Source of the DNA: Paenibacillus sp.
GTDB taxonomy: Bacteria > Bacillota > Bacilli > Paenibacillales > YIM-B00363
NCBI RefSeq assembly: GCF_035645195.1
Contig: NZ_DASQNA010000007.1
Coordinates: 62,001-126,000, forward strand
Length of the DNA stretch: 64,000 nucleotides
Reading direction: 5' to 3'
The notes under the pieces were generated by a model. That model searched no databases. It was not told where the DNA came from and worked only from the letters and a program-made list of their open reading frames with translations. Of the stretch, positions 1 to 8,276 are shown in pieces. Positions within the stretch are counted from its first letter, which is position 1, and each line of letters opens with the position of its first letter. The translations under genes were made by a program, and so were the position numbers.

Positions 1-1
1 C

Positions 2-241
2 GCTTCGATCCGTTCGCTGTCGCCGGAGGACGAGACCGAAACCGAGCCGGAAGCGGAGGCATCGGCGGAAGCGCCGGAAGCGCCGGGACAGACGTGGAAG
101 GACGACCAAGGCCGGACGCTGCGGCTCGCGCTCGAGGACGACCATTGGTTCGTGTACGCGGACGACCTGGTCGATTCGGCCTTCGAGACGATCGAAGAAG
201 CCGAACAATATTTGCGCGAGGAAGGCTTCTTCCCCGCATGA
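2..241 (+). CDS. Hypothetical protein, C-terminal fragment (5' end outside window)
   Basis: An open frame enters from the left edge and stops with TGA at 239-241, giving 79 visible residues. The first half is acidic and low complexity (runs of Glu, Pro and Ala); the second half is a compact segment with WKDDQGRTL, WFVYADDL and EEAEQYLREEGFF, which looks like a small folded domain. I do not recognise the family. A bulged hairpin immediately after the stop (248-282) is a plausible terminator. It is convergent with the diguanylate cyclase gene. Codon use matches the window, so the frame is believable, but the function is unknown. Confidence 0.6.
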   Translation, partial: ASIRSLSPEDETETEPEAEASAEAPEAPGQTWKDDQGRTLRLALEDDHWFVYADDLVDSAFETIEEAEQYLREEGFFPA

Positions 242-247
242 CGAACG

Positions 248-282
248 AAGGACCGTCCCGTGCAGCTTCACGGGCGGTCCTT
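248..282 (+). terminator. Intrinsic terminator hairpin between convergent genes
   Basis: AAGGACCGTCCCGTG pairs with CACGGGCGGTCCTT (one bulged base) and is followed on the plus strand by TTCTTTG. The stop codon of the convergent diguanylate cyclase gene lies at the edge of the loop, so the structure may serve both directions. Confidence 0.6.
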
Positions 283-1857
283 CTTTGCGATAATCGTGCG
301 GTTGCGTCCCTGCGCCTTCGCTTCGTACAGCGCCGCGTCGGCGGCGACGAGCAGGCTTTCCTCGTCCGCGCCTCGCTCGGGGTAGTCCGCCACGCCGATC
401 GAGACGGTGACGCTGGCGCCCGTCGGGCTCGGCGTCCGCTCCAGCGTCCCGCGGATGCGCTCCGCCGACGGGAACGCCGCCGCCGCGTCGGCGCCGGCGA
501 GCAGCACGACGAACTCCTCGCCGCCGAGCCGGTAGCACGTCCCCCCGGACGGCAGCGCGCCGCGCACGACCCCGGACAGGAAGCGCAGCACCTCGTCCCC
601 CACGCCGTGTCCGAACGTGTCGTTGATCGATTTGAACCGGTCGATGTCCAATATGAGCACGGCGAACGCTCCGCCGCCGGCGGTAAAGCCCGCGATCGCC
701 TCCCGCAGCGAACGGCGGTTGCCGAGCCCGGTCAGCGGGTCGGTCATCGCCTCGGTCGTCAGCCGCTCCGCGTCCTCTTGCACCGAGCGCAAGGCGAGCA
801 GCATCGTCTTGCCGAGCGTGTCCGCTTCGCGGTTCCAATGGCCGCGCAGCAGCGATTCCGGCACCGTACCGCCCGACGTCAGCTTGCGGGCGACGACCGA
901 CAGCGCGACGAACGGCTCCGCCATGCGCCGCGCGAGATACACCGCGACGGCGAGCAGCGCCAGACAGCTCGGCACGAGGAACATCAGCCGGTCCAGCGTA
1001 TGCCGCCGCAGCTCCGCCTCGACGGCTTCGACCGGCGTCTGCACCGCGATGCTCCATCCGTTCGACTCGACCGTCGCGTAACCTGCCAGCGCCGAATCGC
1101 CGGAGTCCCCCTTCGTTGCGAGGTGCCCGTTCCCCTCGCGGGACAACGCCTCCGCGACTTCGACCTCGGCCATCCTCTCGCCGATGAGCGACGGATCCGG
1201 GTGATAGACGTAAAACCCGTCTTTGTCGACGATATATGCGTACGTGCCCGATGCCTCCTCCGTACGTCCGCCGAAGGCGTCGGACAACACATTGTCCTCC
1301 TGCAAGTACACGGTTCCCGCCAGAAATCCTCGATAGTCCCCGCCTTGCCCGTATACCGGCTCCGTAATCAAGACGATCATCCGTCCCGTCAGCGCTATGT
1401 ACGGCTGAGACATGTACGGAGCTTTCAAGCGCAGCGCCTCGACGGCGGCCTTCGACGTCAACCGCTTCCCGTCGATGCCGAGATGGTCCGGCGACGAGCC
1501 GACCACGACGCCGGCGTCGTCCGCGAGCACCAGCGAATTGAACATGCGGCCCCCGTTGCGAAGCAAATCGAGATACACCCGAAGTTCGTGTTCGCCGCCG
1601 AGATCCGTCATCGCGTCGGCTCCGTACTGCAGCGTCGAACGCATCGACGTGAACATCGCGTCCATCGTCACGGCCATTTTCTGCGCGTTCTCTTGATTCA
1701 GCTCCAAGGTCGTGTCATACAGAAGCTCCCGCTCCGAGCGGTAGCCGACCGCCAGTTGGATGACGGTCGTCGTCAGCACGCTCAAAAAAACAAGCCCGCT
1801 GAATAAGATCATTAAGCTGATCTTACCAGTGGGCTTACGAAACCTTCTACCAATCAT
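268..1857 (-). CDS. Membrane-bound diguanylate cyclase with extracellular Cache-type sensor
   Basis: The 529-residue protein has an N-terminal transmembrane helix (about residues 13-37), an extracytoplasmic sensor region of about 240 residues that looks like a double Cache domain, a second transmembrane helix near 285-305, a HAMP-like linker and a C-terminal GGDEF domain. The signature is RLGGEEFVVLL, so the active site is the GGEEF variant, with DPLTGLGNRR and DIDRFKSINDTFGH upstream. It should make cyclic di-GMP from GTP at the membrane in response to a small extracellular ligand. I see no RxxD inhibitory site just before GGEEF. It starts 17 nt after sda and may share its transcript. Confidence 0.9.
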   Translation of the reverse strand: MIGRRFRKPTGKISLMILFSGLVFLSVLTTTVIQLAVGYRSERELLYDTTLELNQENAQKMAVTMDAMFTSMRSTLQYGADAMTDLGGEHELRVYLDLLRNGGRMFNSLVLADDAGVVVGSSPDHLGIDGKRLTSKAAVEALRLKAPYMSQPYIALTGRMIVLITEPVYGQGGDYRGFLAGTVYLQEDNVLSDAFGGRTEEASGTYAYIVDKDGFYVYHPDPSLIGERMAEVEVAEALSREGNGHLATKGDSGDSALAGYATVESNGWSIAVQTPVEAVEAELRRHTLDRLMFLVPSCLALLAVAVYLARRMAEPFVALSVVARKLTSGGTVPESLLRGHWNREADTLGKTMLLALRSVQEDAERLTTEAMTDPLTGLGNRRSLREAIAGFTAGGGAFAVLILDIDRFKSINDTFGHGVGDEVLRFLSGVVRGALPSGGTCYRLGGEEFVVLLAGADAAAAFPSAERIRGTLERTPSPTGASVTVSIGVADYPERGADEESLLVAADAALYEAKAQGRNRTIIAKKDRP

Positions 1858-1874
1858 AGATCATGTCGGCCCCT

Positions 1875-2051
1875 CTATATCGCTCGTTCTGCGTCGCGTT
1901 CGGCGGGCAAACCTTCCAGCATCGAAGCGTTCAACGCTTTGCGGCGAAACAATTCCTGTTCCAACAGTTCGATAAATTCCCGATCCAGGGCGTATTTCAA
2001 TGAATCTCGGTACACTTGAATCAATGTTTCGATCGGCAGCTTCCGAATCAT
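1875..2051 (-). CDS. sda: Sda, checkpoint inhibitor of sporulation histidine kinases
   Basis: This is a 58-residue protein starting MIRKLPIETLIQVYRDSLK with DREFIELLEQELFRRK, the helical-hairpin core of Sda. Sda binds the dimerisation domain of sporulation kinases (KinA/KinB in B. subtilis) and blocks phosphorelay flow when replication is perturbed. The start is fixed by GGGAGGGG six bases before ATG; the much longer frame reading in from upstream is a shadow of phoP. The C-terminal tail is about 12 residues longer than B. subtilis Sda. No DnaA box was found in the 160 bases upstream, unlike the B. subtilis promoter, so its replication control may differ. Confidence 0.85.
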   Translation of the reverse strand: MIRKLPIETLIQVYRDSLKYALDREFIELLEQELFRRKALNASMLEGLPAERDAERAI

Positions 2052-2117
2052 AGATTCCCCTCCCCGGTACGTCTTTACTGCTATCATACCGAAGCCGGGA
2101 CCGCCGCTCCACGAAAA

Positions 2118-2131
2118 TTGACGCGCGTCAA
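2118..2131. promoter_or_regulatory. Perfect 14-bp palindrome between phoP and sda
   Basis: TTGACGCGCGTCAA is a perfect inverted repeat about 70 bases upstream of the sda start. It could be an operator for an unidentified dimeric regulator. The only other landmark is a TATGAT hexamer (reverse strand of 2083-2088) nearer the gene, with no good -35. Confidence 0.3.
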
Positions 2132-2209
2132 ATGGAAGCTGCCGACAACTCGCCGCGGCGCAGCGGTCGTGAAGGTTCCTATCGAAGATGCGCCCTCGAG
2201 CGGAAAGGC

Positions 2210-2920
2210 CTACTTTTTGGCAATGACTAATTTGTAGCCGACGCCGCGAATCGAATCGATGCGGACGCTCTGCTGGTTCATCTCCAGCTTCTTCCGCAGC
2301 GACGAAACATGCACGTCCACCGTCCGTTGCCCCCCGACGTAGTCGAAGCCCCACACGACGTTCATCAAATCGTCGCGCGTCACGACCATGCCCGGACGCT
2401 GCACGAGGTACAGCAGCACCTCGAATTCCTTCGGCCTGAGGCCGATCGACTCCCCCGCCAGCACGACTTCGTACTTCTCGGGATAAATCTTTAAATCGCC
2501 GACGGCAATGATCTTCTCCTGCCCTTCGTCGGGATCCGGGTCCGCCTCGTCGGGACGGGATCGGCGGAGCACGGCGCTGACGCGCGCGAGCAGCTCCGCC
2601 ACGCCGAACGGCTTCGTCATATAGTCGTCTGCGCCCAGCTTGAGCCCCTGCACGATGTCGCTCTCCGCGTTGCGCGCCGTCAGAATGATGATCGGCGTCC
2701 GATCCCCCTGCTGACGCAGCTTGGTGAGCACCTCGAACCCGCTCATGCCGGGCAGCATGATATCCAATACGATCAGGTCGTATTTGCGGCCGGAAGCCGC
2801 AAGCAATCCGTCTCCCCCGGTTTCGGCGGTATCGACCGTGTATCCTTCTTGAGTTAAATTGTAGGAAAGCAATCGGGATAGCGTCGGCTCGTCCTCGATA
2901 ACCAAAATATGATGCGGCAT
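2210..2920 (-). CDS. phoP: PhoP, OmpR-type response regulator of the phosphate-starvation system
   Basis: The 236-residue protein begins MPHHILVIEDEPTL. It has a receiver domain (phospho-acceptor Asp in DLIVLDIMLPG, conserved Lys in MTKPFGVAELLARV) and a C-terminal winged helix (LRPKEFEVLLYL, GQRTVDVHVSSLRKKLE). With the adjacent kinase it forms a PhoPR pair controlling phosphate-starvation genes. The start was set at MPHHIL (GGGGG five bases upstream) rather than the ATG ten codons earlier. Candidate PhoP boxes occur in this window upstream of ppk and of the pst operon. It could also be called WalR/ResD-like from sequence alone, but the citZ-icd-mdh neighbourhood favours PhoP. Confidence 0.88.
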   Translation of the reverse strand: MPHHILVIEDEPTLSRLLSYNLTQEGYTVDTAETGGDGLLAASGRKYDLIVLDIMLPGMSGFEVLTKLRQQGDRTPIIILTARNAESDIVQGLKLGADDYMTKPFGVAELLARVSAVLRRSRPDEADPDPDEGQEKIIAVGDLKIYPEKYEVVLAGESIGLRPKEFEVLLYLVQRPGMVVTRDDLMNVVWGFDYVGGQRTVDVHVSSLRKKLEMNQQSVRIDSIRGVGYKLVIAKK

Positions 2921-2955
2921 AGCAACCCCCGATAACCGTAATGGGTTCATACGCA

Positions 2956-2984
2956 GTTATAAGTTCATAGTAACATATTTGCAA
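2956..2984 (-). promoter_or_regulatory. Candidate SigA promoter for phoP
   Basis: On the minus strand TTGCAA (2979-2984) is followed after exactly 17 bases by TATAAC (2956-2961). A run of eight T lies just upstream, after a weak stem at the phoR stop. This would allow phoP to be expressed independently of the fum-phoR transcript. Confidence 0.45.
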
Positions 2985-3006
2985 AAAAAAGGAACGCCCG
3001 GATCCG

Positions 3007-4800
3007 TTATTGCAGCACCGGCAGCTCGATAATGAAGCGCGTGCCCATGCCGATCGCGCTCTCCACGCGAATCGTCCCCTTGTGCAGCTCGACCAAATGC
3101 TTGACGATGCTAAGGCCCAGCCCCGTTCCGCCGGAGGCGCGGGATCTCGCCTTGTCCACGCGGTAAAATCGCTCGAAGATGCGGGGCAAATCCTTCTTCG
3201 GAATGCCTACGCCGAAGTCCTGCACCGTAATGCGGACCCGCTCGTACTCGTCGGGCCGTTCCGCGTCGGTCACCATCGGCTCGACGAGCACGCGGACCCG
3301 CCCCTCGTCCTGGGAATAGTTGATGCCGTTCGACAGCAAATTGATAAAAATTTGCTGCAGCCGGTCTTCGTCCGCTTCGATATACACGTCGTTGTCGACT
3401 TGCGCTTCGAGCGCGATGCTCTTCTTCGCCGCCTCCGTCGCCATCATATGGAAGATGCGGTTGACGAACGACTTCATCTCGATCGGCGAATAATGCAGCG
3501 GCACGCGCTTCGATTCGATTTTGGACAAATCCAAAATGTCGCCGATCAGCCGGTTGAGCCGCTCGCTTTCGTCGTAAATGATCTGCAGGAACGATCTCGT
3601 CGTCTCCGGATCGTTCGCCGCTCCGCCGAGCAGCGTTTCCGCGAAGCCCTTCACCGCGGCGATCGGCGTCTTCAGCTCGTGGGAGACGTTCGCCACGAAC
3701 TCGCTGCGCATCCGCTCCAAGCGGCGAATCGCCGTAATGTCGTGCAGCACGATGAGAATCCCCGAATCCTCGTCCCCCGCGAGCTTCATCGGCACGAGGT
3801 GAATGTCCATCGTCCGCTCTTCCGGATAATGGAACGCCACCTCATCGCGCAGCGGCTCCCGGCGTTCGAAGCATTCCCGAATCATCCGGCCGAGCTCGGG
3901 CTGCGTCTTCAGCGCCGTGTGCGGGCGGCCCAGCAGCTCCGCGCCGGGGAAGCCGAGCTGCTCCTCCGCCGTGCGATTGAGCAGTACGACGTCGCCCTCC
4001 CGGTCGATCATGACGATTCCGCTCGTCATGTTCTCGAGGACGCTCTTGAGCCGGCTTTCGTCCTCTTGGATTTGATTCATCTGCACCTGCAGGCTTTCGG
4101 ACATTTTGTTGATCGCTTGCCCGAGCTGTCCGATTTCGTCTTGATTCGGAATCGATACGCGCGCTTTGTAATTCATGTTCGTAATCTGGTACGCGACCTT
4201 CGTCATTTTCTCGATCGGGCCCGTCAAGTTTTGCGAAATGCGGTAGGCGATAAGAGCCGTCAGCACCAGCAGCACGAGCAGGCCGAGGCCGAGGTACGCC
4301 GCGATCTGCATCGTCTCGGCGTCGAGCGGAGACAAGCTCTCGGCGAACCGGACGAAGCCGACGCCCGCCGCGCCGAACGACGCCGGCACGGCCGCGTACA
4401 TCACCTGCTCCCCGACGTCCGTATCCCTGCGAATGTCGAGTCCCGCCTTGCCCCCCGCGGCTTCCGCGATTTCCGGCGGGAGCGTCTCGTTCGTGATCGC
4501 TTCGCCGCGGGAATCGCCGAGCACGCGGCCGTCCTTATCGAAGAACGTCACGCGCGCTCCGGTTTTCCGCGACAGTCTTGCCGCCTCCTCGCGGAACATT
4601 TCCCCGCTCACGGAGCGGTTGCGAACATAGTTCCAGTCGACGGTCGCGAGGTACATCTCCAGCTGCTCGACCATCCGGTTCTCGAGCGCATGAATTTGCG
4701 AGTCCCGCATGACCGAGATCGTAAAAATGCCTGCCGCAACATTGGACAGGCCGATGAAAAATATGAAAATCAGCGTTAACCGATTCCGAAATTTATTCAT
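3007..4800 (-). CDS. phoR: PhoR (PnpS), membrane sensor histidine kinase
   Basis: The 597-residue kinase has transmembrane helices at about 7-29 and 165-188, an extracytoplasmic domain between them, a HAMP linker, a PAS domain (about 250-350; GIVMIDREGDVVLLN), a HisKA domain with the phospho-accepting His in VSHELKTPIAAVKG (about residue 374), and an ATPase domain with N, G1 (VQDFGVGIP) and G2 (SGGTGLGLSIV) boxes. It is the partner of PhoP. Its ATG overlaps the fumarase stop (TAATG), so translation is coupled to the fumarase. It precedes phoP, whereas Bacillus has phoP first. Confidence 0.9.
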   Translation of the reverse strand: MNKFRNRLTLIFIFFIGLSNVAAGIFTISVMRDSQIHALENRMVEQLEMYLATVDWNYVRNRSVSGEMFREEAARLSRKTGARVTFFDKDGRVLGDSRGEAITNETLPPEIAEAAGGKAGLDIRRDTDVGEQVMYAAVPASFGAAGVGFVRFAESLSPLDAETMQIAAYLGLGLLVLLVLTALIAYRISQNLTGPIEKMTKVAYQITNMNYKARVSIPNQDEIGQLGQAINKMSESLQVQMNQIQEDESRLKSVLENMTSGIVMIDREGDVVLLNRTAEEQLGFPGAELLGRPHTALKTQPELGRMIRECFERREPLRDEVAFHYPEERTMDIHLVPMKLAGDEDSGILIVLHDITAIRRLERMRSEFVANVSHELKTPIAAVKGFAETLLGGAANDPETTRSFLQIIYDESERLNRLIGDILDLSKIESKRVPLHYSPIEMKSFVNRIFHMMATEAAKKSIALEAQVDNDVYIEADEDRLQQIFINLLSNGINYSQDEGRVRVLVEPMVTDAERPDEYERVRITVQDFGVGIPKKDLPRIFERFYRVDKARSRASGGTGLGLSIVKHLVELHKGTIRVESAIGMGTRFIIELPVLQ

Positions 4801-6335
4801 TATTTAAAAACGGGCTCCTTGTACGTTTCGAGCTTCTCGAACGAGCTCTTGTCGACGTCGGCGTGCAAGCTGTTGCCGTGGGCGTCCATCGTGACGATCG
4901 CCGCGAAGCCCTCTACGTTCAGATGCCACATCGCTTCCGGTATGCCGAACTCCATGAAATCGACGCCTTCGACGCTCTTGATCGTCTCCGCGTAGTACTG
5001 CGCCGCGCCGCCGATCGCGTTGAGATACACGGCCCCGTGCTCCTGAAGCGCTTTGAGCGTTTTCGGCCCCATGCCGCCTTTGCCGATGACTGCGCGGATG
5101 CCGAATTTCTTAATAATGTCGCCTTGGTACGGCTCCTCGCGAATCGACGTCGTCGGGCCCGCCGCCTTCACATGCCAGCCTTGGTCGTCCTTCAGCATGA
5201 CCGGTCCGCAGTGGTACAGCGCCGCGCCGTTCAGGTCGACCGGAGCGTCGTGATCCATCAGATGCTTGTGGATCGCGTCGCGGCCCGTGTACATGCGGCC
5301 GTTCAGGATGACGACGTCGCCGACGCGCAGCGAGCGCACCTGTTCTTCCGTGATCGGCGTCGTCAGCACGACTTCGCGGCGTTCCTGCTGCGCCGGCTCT
5401 TCCTTCGCCGCCTCGTCCATCGCTTCCGCCGTGCCGCGCTCGTATACCCAATCCGTAATCGCGCCGGAGCCCGCGTCGATCAGCACGCCTTGGCGGCGGA
5501 ACGCCCAGCAGTTGTACGCGACGGAGACGAAGAAGCTTGCCGGCAGACGGTTGTTGACGCCGATTTTGCAGCCGAGAAGCGTGACTTCGCCGCCGAAGCC
5601 CATCGTGCCGATGCCGAGCTCGTTCGCCTTTTCCAAAATGTACTCTTCCAGCTTCCGAAGATCTTCGTGCGGATTCACGTCGTCGACCTTGCGGAACAGC
5701 TGCTGCTTCGCGAGCTCGTAGCCCGTCGTCCGATCGCCGCCGATGCCGACGCCGATGAAGCCGGCGCTGCAGCCCTGTCCCTGCGCTTGATACACCGCGT
5801 GCAGGATGCACTTGCGGATGCCGTCGAGATCGCGGCCCGCTTTGCCGAGGCCCGGAAGCTCCGTCGGGAGGCTGTACTGAATGTTTTTGTTTTCGCAGCC
5901 GCCGCCTTTGAGGATCAGCTTCACTTCGATGTCGTCGCGCTCCCACTGCTCGAAGTGGACGACCGGCGTGCCCGGCCCGAGGTTGTCGCCGGAGTTGCCG
6001 CCGGTCAGCGAGTCGACGGAATTCGTGCGCAGCTTGCCGTCTTTCGTCGTGCGCGCGATCGCCGAGCGGATCGCTTTTTTCATTTCGATTTGGTTCGCGC
6101 CTACCGGCGTATGAACGATGAACGTCGGCATGCCCGTGTCCTGGCAGATCGGGGACACGTTGCACTCCGCCATCGTGATGTTCTTCGTGATCGTGCCCAT
6201 CGACAGCGCGGCGCGCGTGCCCGCGTTCTCGCGGCTCGCTCCCGCCTTGATGGCGCGGCGGACGTCCGCCGGCAGGTTCGTCGACGTTTCGACGATCAGG
6301 TCGTATATGCTTTGTTCGAATTGATCGAGATTCAT
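4800..6335 (-). CDS. fumA: Fumarate hydratase, class I (iron-sulfur, fused alpha/beta)
   Basis: The 511-residue protein matches class I fumarases in one chain. Its N-terminal half carries SPICQDTGMPTF, GGGCENKN and GCSAGFIGVGIGG, supplying cysteines for the [4Fe-4S] cluster; its C-terminal half has RDAIHKHLMD, the Fe-S hydro-lyase beta domain, and GKGGMGPKTL. It interconverts fumarate and L-malate in the TCA cycle. This is the oxygen-sensitive type, not the FumC of B. subtilis. The start is at MNLDQFEQ, because the longer frame contains the GAGGGGAG ribosome site. It is the first gene of a fum-phoR-(phoP) unit, separated from yfbR by a terminator. Confidence 0.9.
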   Translation of the reverse strand: MNLDQFEQSIYDLIVETSTNLPADVRRAIKAGASRENAGTRAALSMGTITKNITMAECNVSPICQDTGMPTFIVHTPVGANQIEMKKAIRSAIARTTKDGKLRTNSVDSLTGGNSGDNLGPGTPVVHFEQWERDDIEVKLILKGGGCENKNIQYSLPTELPGLGKAGRDLDGIRKCILHAVYQAQGQGCSAGFIGVGIGGDRTTGYELAKQQLFRKVDDVNPHEDLRKLEEYILEKANELGIGTMGFGGEVTLLGCKIGVNNRLPASFFVSVAYNCWAFRRQGVLIDAGSGAITDWVYERGTAEAMDEAAKEEPAQQERREVVLTTPITEEQVRSLRVGDVVILNGRMYTGRDAIHKHLMDHDAPVDLNGAALYHCGPVMLKDDQGWHVKAAGPTTSIREEPYQGDIIKKFGIRAVIGKGGMGPKTLKALQEHGAVYLNAIGGAAQYYAETIKSVEGVDFMEFGIPEAMWHLNVEGFAAIVTMDAHGNSLHADVDKSSFEKLETYKEPVFK

Positions 6336-6401
6336 AGGTTCGCAGGTTCTCCCCTCGAGATCTATTTGGTATATCATCTATCATACCATATCCCGCACAG
6401 C

Positions 6402-6446
6402 AAAAAGAACCGCCGGCCGCGTCAATTTGCGGCGGAAGCGGTTCGG
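6402..6446 (-). terminator. Intrinsic terminator after yfbR
   Basis: On the minus strand CCGAACCGCTTCCGCCGC pairs with the GGCCGGCGGTTC arm and is followed by TTTTTG. It separates yfbR from the fumarase-phoR unit. Confidence 0.65.
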
Positions 6447-6497
6447 TTGGGGCCGTGCTGGCGGATGCGCGGCGCGGCCGGTCTCCCGGCCGCTCGA

Positions 6498-7085
6498 TCA
6501 CGGCTCGTTCGGCACGATTTCGTCGAGCGTCTTCTCGAATGACGGAGCGAGATGCCGCAGGAAATAGTCGACCTCCGGCATGCCGAGCCCTCGGAGCGAC
6601 GCTTCCAGCTGCGCCTTCGCGACCGCGAATTCCCGATTGCCCGCCGTCAGCTCCGTCAGCGATTTCAAATAGGCGTCCAGCAGATCGGCCGCCTTCACCC
6701 ACGCGTACAGCTCGTCGTCGTGCGAATGGATTAGCGGCGCGTACACGTCCCGCAGCTCCTCCGGGATCATGCGCACGATCTGCTCCGCCGCCGCCTCCTC
6801 GATTTCCCGGAAGCTGCGGCGCACGTTCGGGTTGCTGTGCTTAACCGGCGCGGCTACGTCGCCGACGAACACCTCCGTCGCGTCGTGGAACAGCGCGAGC
6901 GACACGACGCGGTCCGTCGGCACGCTCTTGCCGTACACCTCGTTCGCGATCGTGCATAGGAGATGCGCGAGCGTCGACACGTAGTAGGAATGTACGGCGA
7001 CCGACTCCCGGTGCGTGTTCCGCATCAAGCTCCAGCGCTCGATATACCGGAGCCGGTACAGGTAGGAGAAGAAATGGCTCTCCAT
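6498..7085 (-). CDS. yfbR: HD-family 5'-deoxynucleotidase (YfbR type)
   Basis: The 195-residue protein has the YfbR pattern: RNTHRESVAVHSYYV near the N terminus, the metal-binding pair in LALFHDATEVFVGDV, and a later Asp in VKAADLLDAYLKSL. YfbR enzymes remove the 5' phosphate from deoxyribonucleoside monophosphates in the cytoplasm, as part of nucleotide salvage. Length is normal (E. coli 199). It follows the small membrane-protein gene with a 12-base gap and probably shares its transcript. Confidence 0.85.
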   Translation of the reverse strand: MESHFFSYLYRLRYIERWSLMRNTHRESVAVHSYYVSTLAHLLCTIANEVYGKSVPTDRVVSLALFHDATEVFVGDVAAPVKHSNPNVRRSFREIEEAAAEQIVRMIPEELRDVYAPLIHSHDDELYAWVKAADLLDAYLKSLTELTAGNREFAVAKAQLEASLRGLGMPEVDYFLRHLAPSFEKTLDEIVPNEP

Positions 7086-7097
7086 GCGTCCCGCGGC

Positions 7098-7526
7098 TTA
7101 AATCAAATTCTCGTAATACATGAGCACGAGCAGCGCGAGCACGAGAATCGAGGCGATCGTGCTGAACGTCGTCAGCTTGGACGCGTCTTCTCTGGCCGCC
7201 GCTTTGCCTTCGCCCCCGTGCGCGATAATGCGCTTCAGCGGGCCCGCGATCATGCCCGACATCGCGCCGAGCGCCACGAACAGGACGAGCACGACGACCA
7301 TCCACGGCACGCTGACGCCGGCTTTGCTGATCAAGTAGCCGCCCGTCAAGAATTGAACGATGAGCAGCCACTGGCCGATCCGGTTCAATCCGAAAATGCC
7401 CTTCGCGTAACCGACCTGCGCCTGCGGATTGAGACCCGCGAGCTTGCCGGCGACGAACGGCAGGAGCAAATAAAATCCGACCGCGAGCGAGCCGAGCACA
7501 TGCAAAAACAAAATAAAATCGACCAT
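7098..7526 (-). CDS. Small integral membrane protein, four helices, unknown function
   Basis: The 142-residue protein starts MVDFILFLHVLGSLAVG, fixed by GGAGGAATTTCACG before ATG; the longer frame starts too far upstream. It has four predicted helices (about 4-24, 42-62, 68-92 and 118-138) with a conserved-looking FGLNRIGQW segment between helices one and two. It resembles DUF2269-like small membrane proteins, but I cannot assign it firmly. It lies between the PNPOx-like gene and yfbR on the same strand. Confidence 0.7.
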   Translation of the reverse strand: MVDFILFLHVLGSLAVGFYLLLPFVAGKLAGLNPQAQVGYAKGIFGLNRIGQWLLIVQFLTGGYLISKAGVSVPWMVVVLVLFVALGAMSGMIAGPLKRIIAHGGEGKAAAREDASKLTTFSTIASILVLALLVLMYYENLI

Positions 7527-7649
7527 CGTGAAATTCCTCCATCCGTTGCAGTAATGTCCCATACAAAGTATAGCTTATCGAGGAATCGTTTTCCAACGGG
7601 TGGCCGAACGCTGTCCGCGTCTCGCCGCTTTCCGCCGCGGTCGATTCTC

Positions 7650-8207
7650 TTACTTGTCCGCTCCTCTGAACGGCGTCGGCAGCCCGTCCAGGCTGACCGC
7701 GTTTTTCGCCGCGCGGTATTCCTCTAATGCCGTCTCCCCTTTACTCTCCGCCCACCGCGTCAATGTCTCCCGGTCGCCTTCGTAGCTCATGAGCGGCACG
7801 CCGAAGCCGCAGGACGTCTGGACCTCTTCGATGCGCATCGCGACGATTTGCCTCGCGCCCGGCATCGTCGGAAACAGCGGGGCGAGGCGCTCCCACTGTT
7901 CGCTTCCCGGCAGGATGACTTCGCCCTTCCCGTACAGGCGCAGAATGTTCGGCGGCCCTTCGAAGGCGCAGAACATGATCGTGAGGCGCCCGTTCTCGAG
8001 CAGATGCGCGCTCGTTTCGCTGCCGCTGCCCGTCAAATCGAGATACGCCGCGCGGTCGCTCGACAGCAGGCGGAACACGTCGTATCCCTTCGGCGATACG
8101 TTCACGTGCCCGTCGCCGGCGAGCGGCGCCGAAGCGACGAAAAATACGTTCTGCTTGCGGATGAACGCCTCATGCTCCGGCAGCAGCGCCGGAAATCGTT
8201 TCCCCAT
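7650..8207 (-). CDS. Pyridoxamine 5'-phosphate oxidase-family (flavin-binding split barrel) protein
   Basis: The 185-residue protein starts MGKRFPALLPEHEAFI after GGGGAG nine bases upstream. The split-barrel fold is indicated by FFVASAPLAGDGHVNVSPKG, AYLDLTGSGSETSAHLLENG and ILRLYGKGEVI, typical of the PNPOx-like stress/flavoprotein subgroup. These bind FMN or F420-like cofactors; the substrate cannot be inferred. It is probably not the true PdxH. It lies directly downstream of the mdh terminator, so it likely has its own promoter or receives read-through. Confidence 0.8.
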   Translation of the reverse strand: MGKRFPALLPEHEAFIRKQNVFFVASAPLAGDGHVNVSPKGYDVFRLLSSDRAAYLDLTGSGSETSAHLLENGRLTIMFCAFEGPPNILRLYGKGEVILPGSEQWERLAPLFPTMPGARQIVAMRIEEVQTSCGFGVPLMSYEGDRETLTRWAESKGETALEEYRAAKNAVSLDGLPTPFRGADK

Positions 8208-8231
8208 GCTTCTCGACTCCCCGATGCGCAA

Positions 8232-8265
8232 ACAACCCCGACGGCGCTTTCGCCGCGGGGTTGTC
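8232..8265 (-). terminator. Intrinsic terminator after mdh
   Basis: On the minus strand CAACCCCG-CGGCG pairs with CGCCG-CGGGGTTG around an AAAG loop, then TTTGCG. It closes the citZ-icd-mdh unit. Confidence 0.75.
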
Positions 8266-8276
8266 GCTGGATGTGT

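Noticed and set aside
1875-2984. A 369-codon frame ending in Sda
   Set aside because: Only the last 58 codons are Sda, with their own ribosome site; the rest is a shadow of phoP.
5110-6702. A 530-codon frame overlapping the fumarase on the same strand
   Set aside because: Out of frame with a clear class I fumarase, Arg-rich with no family resemblance.
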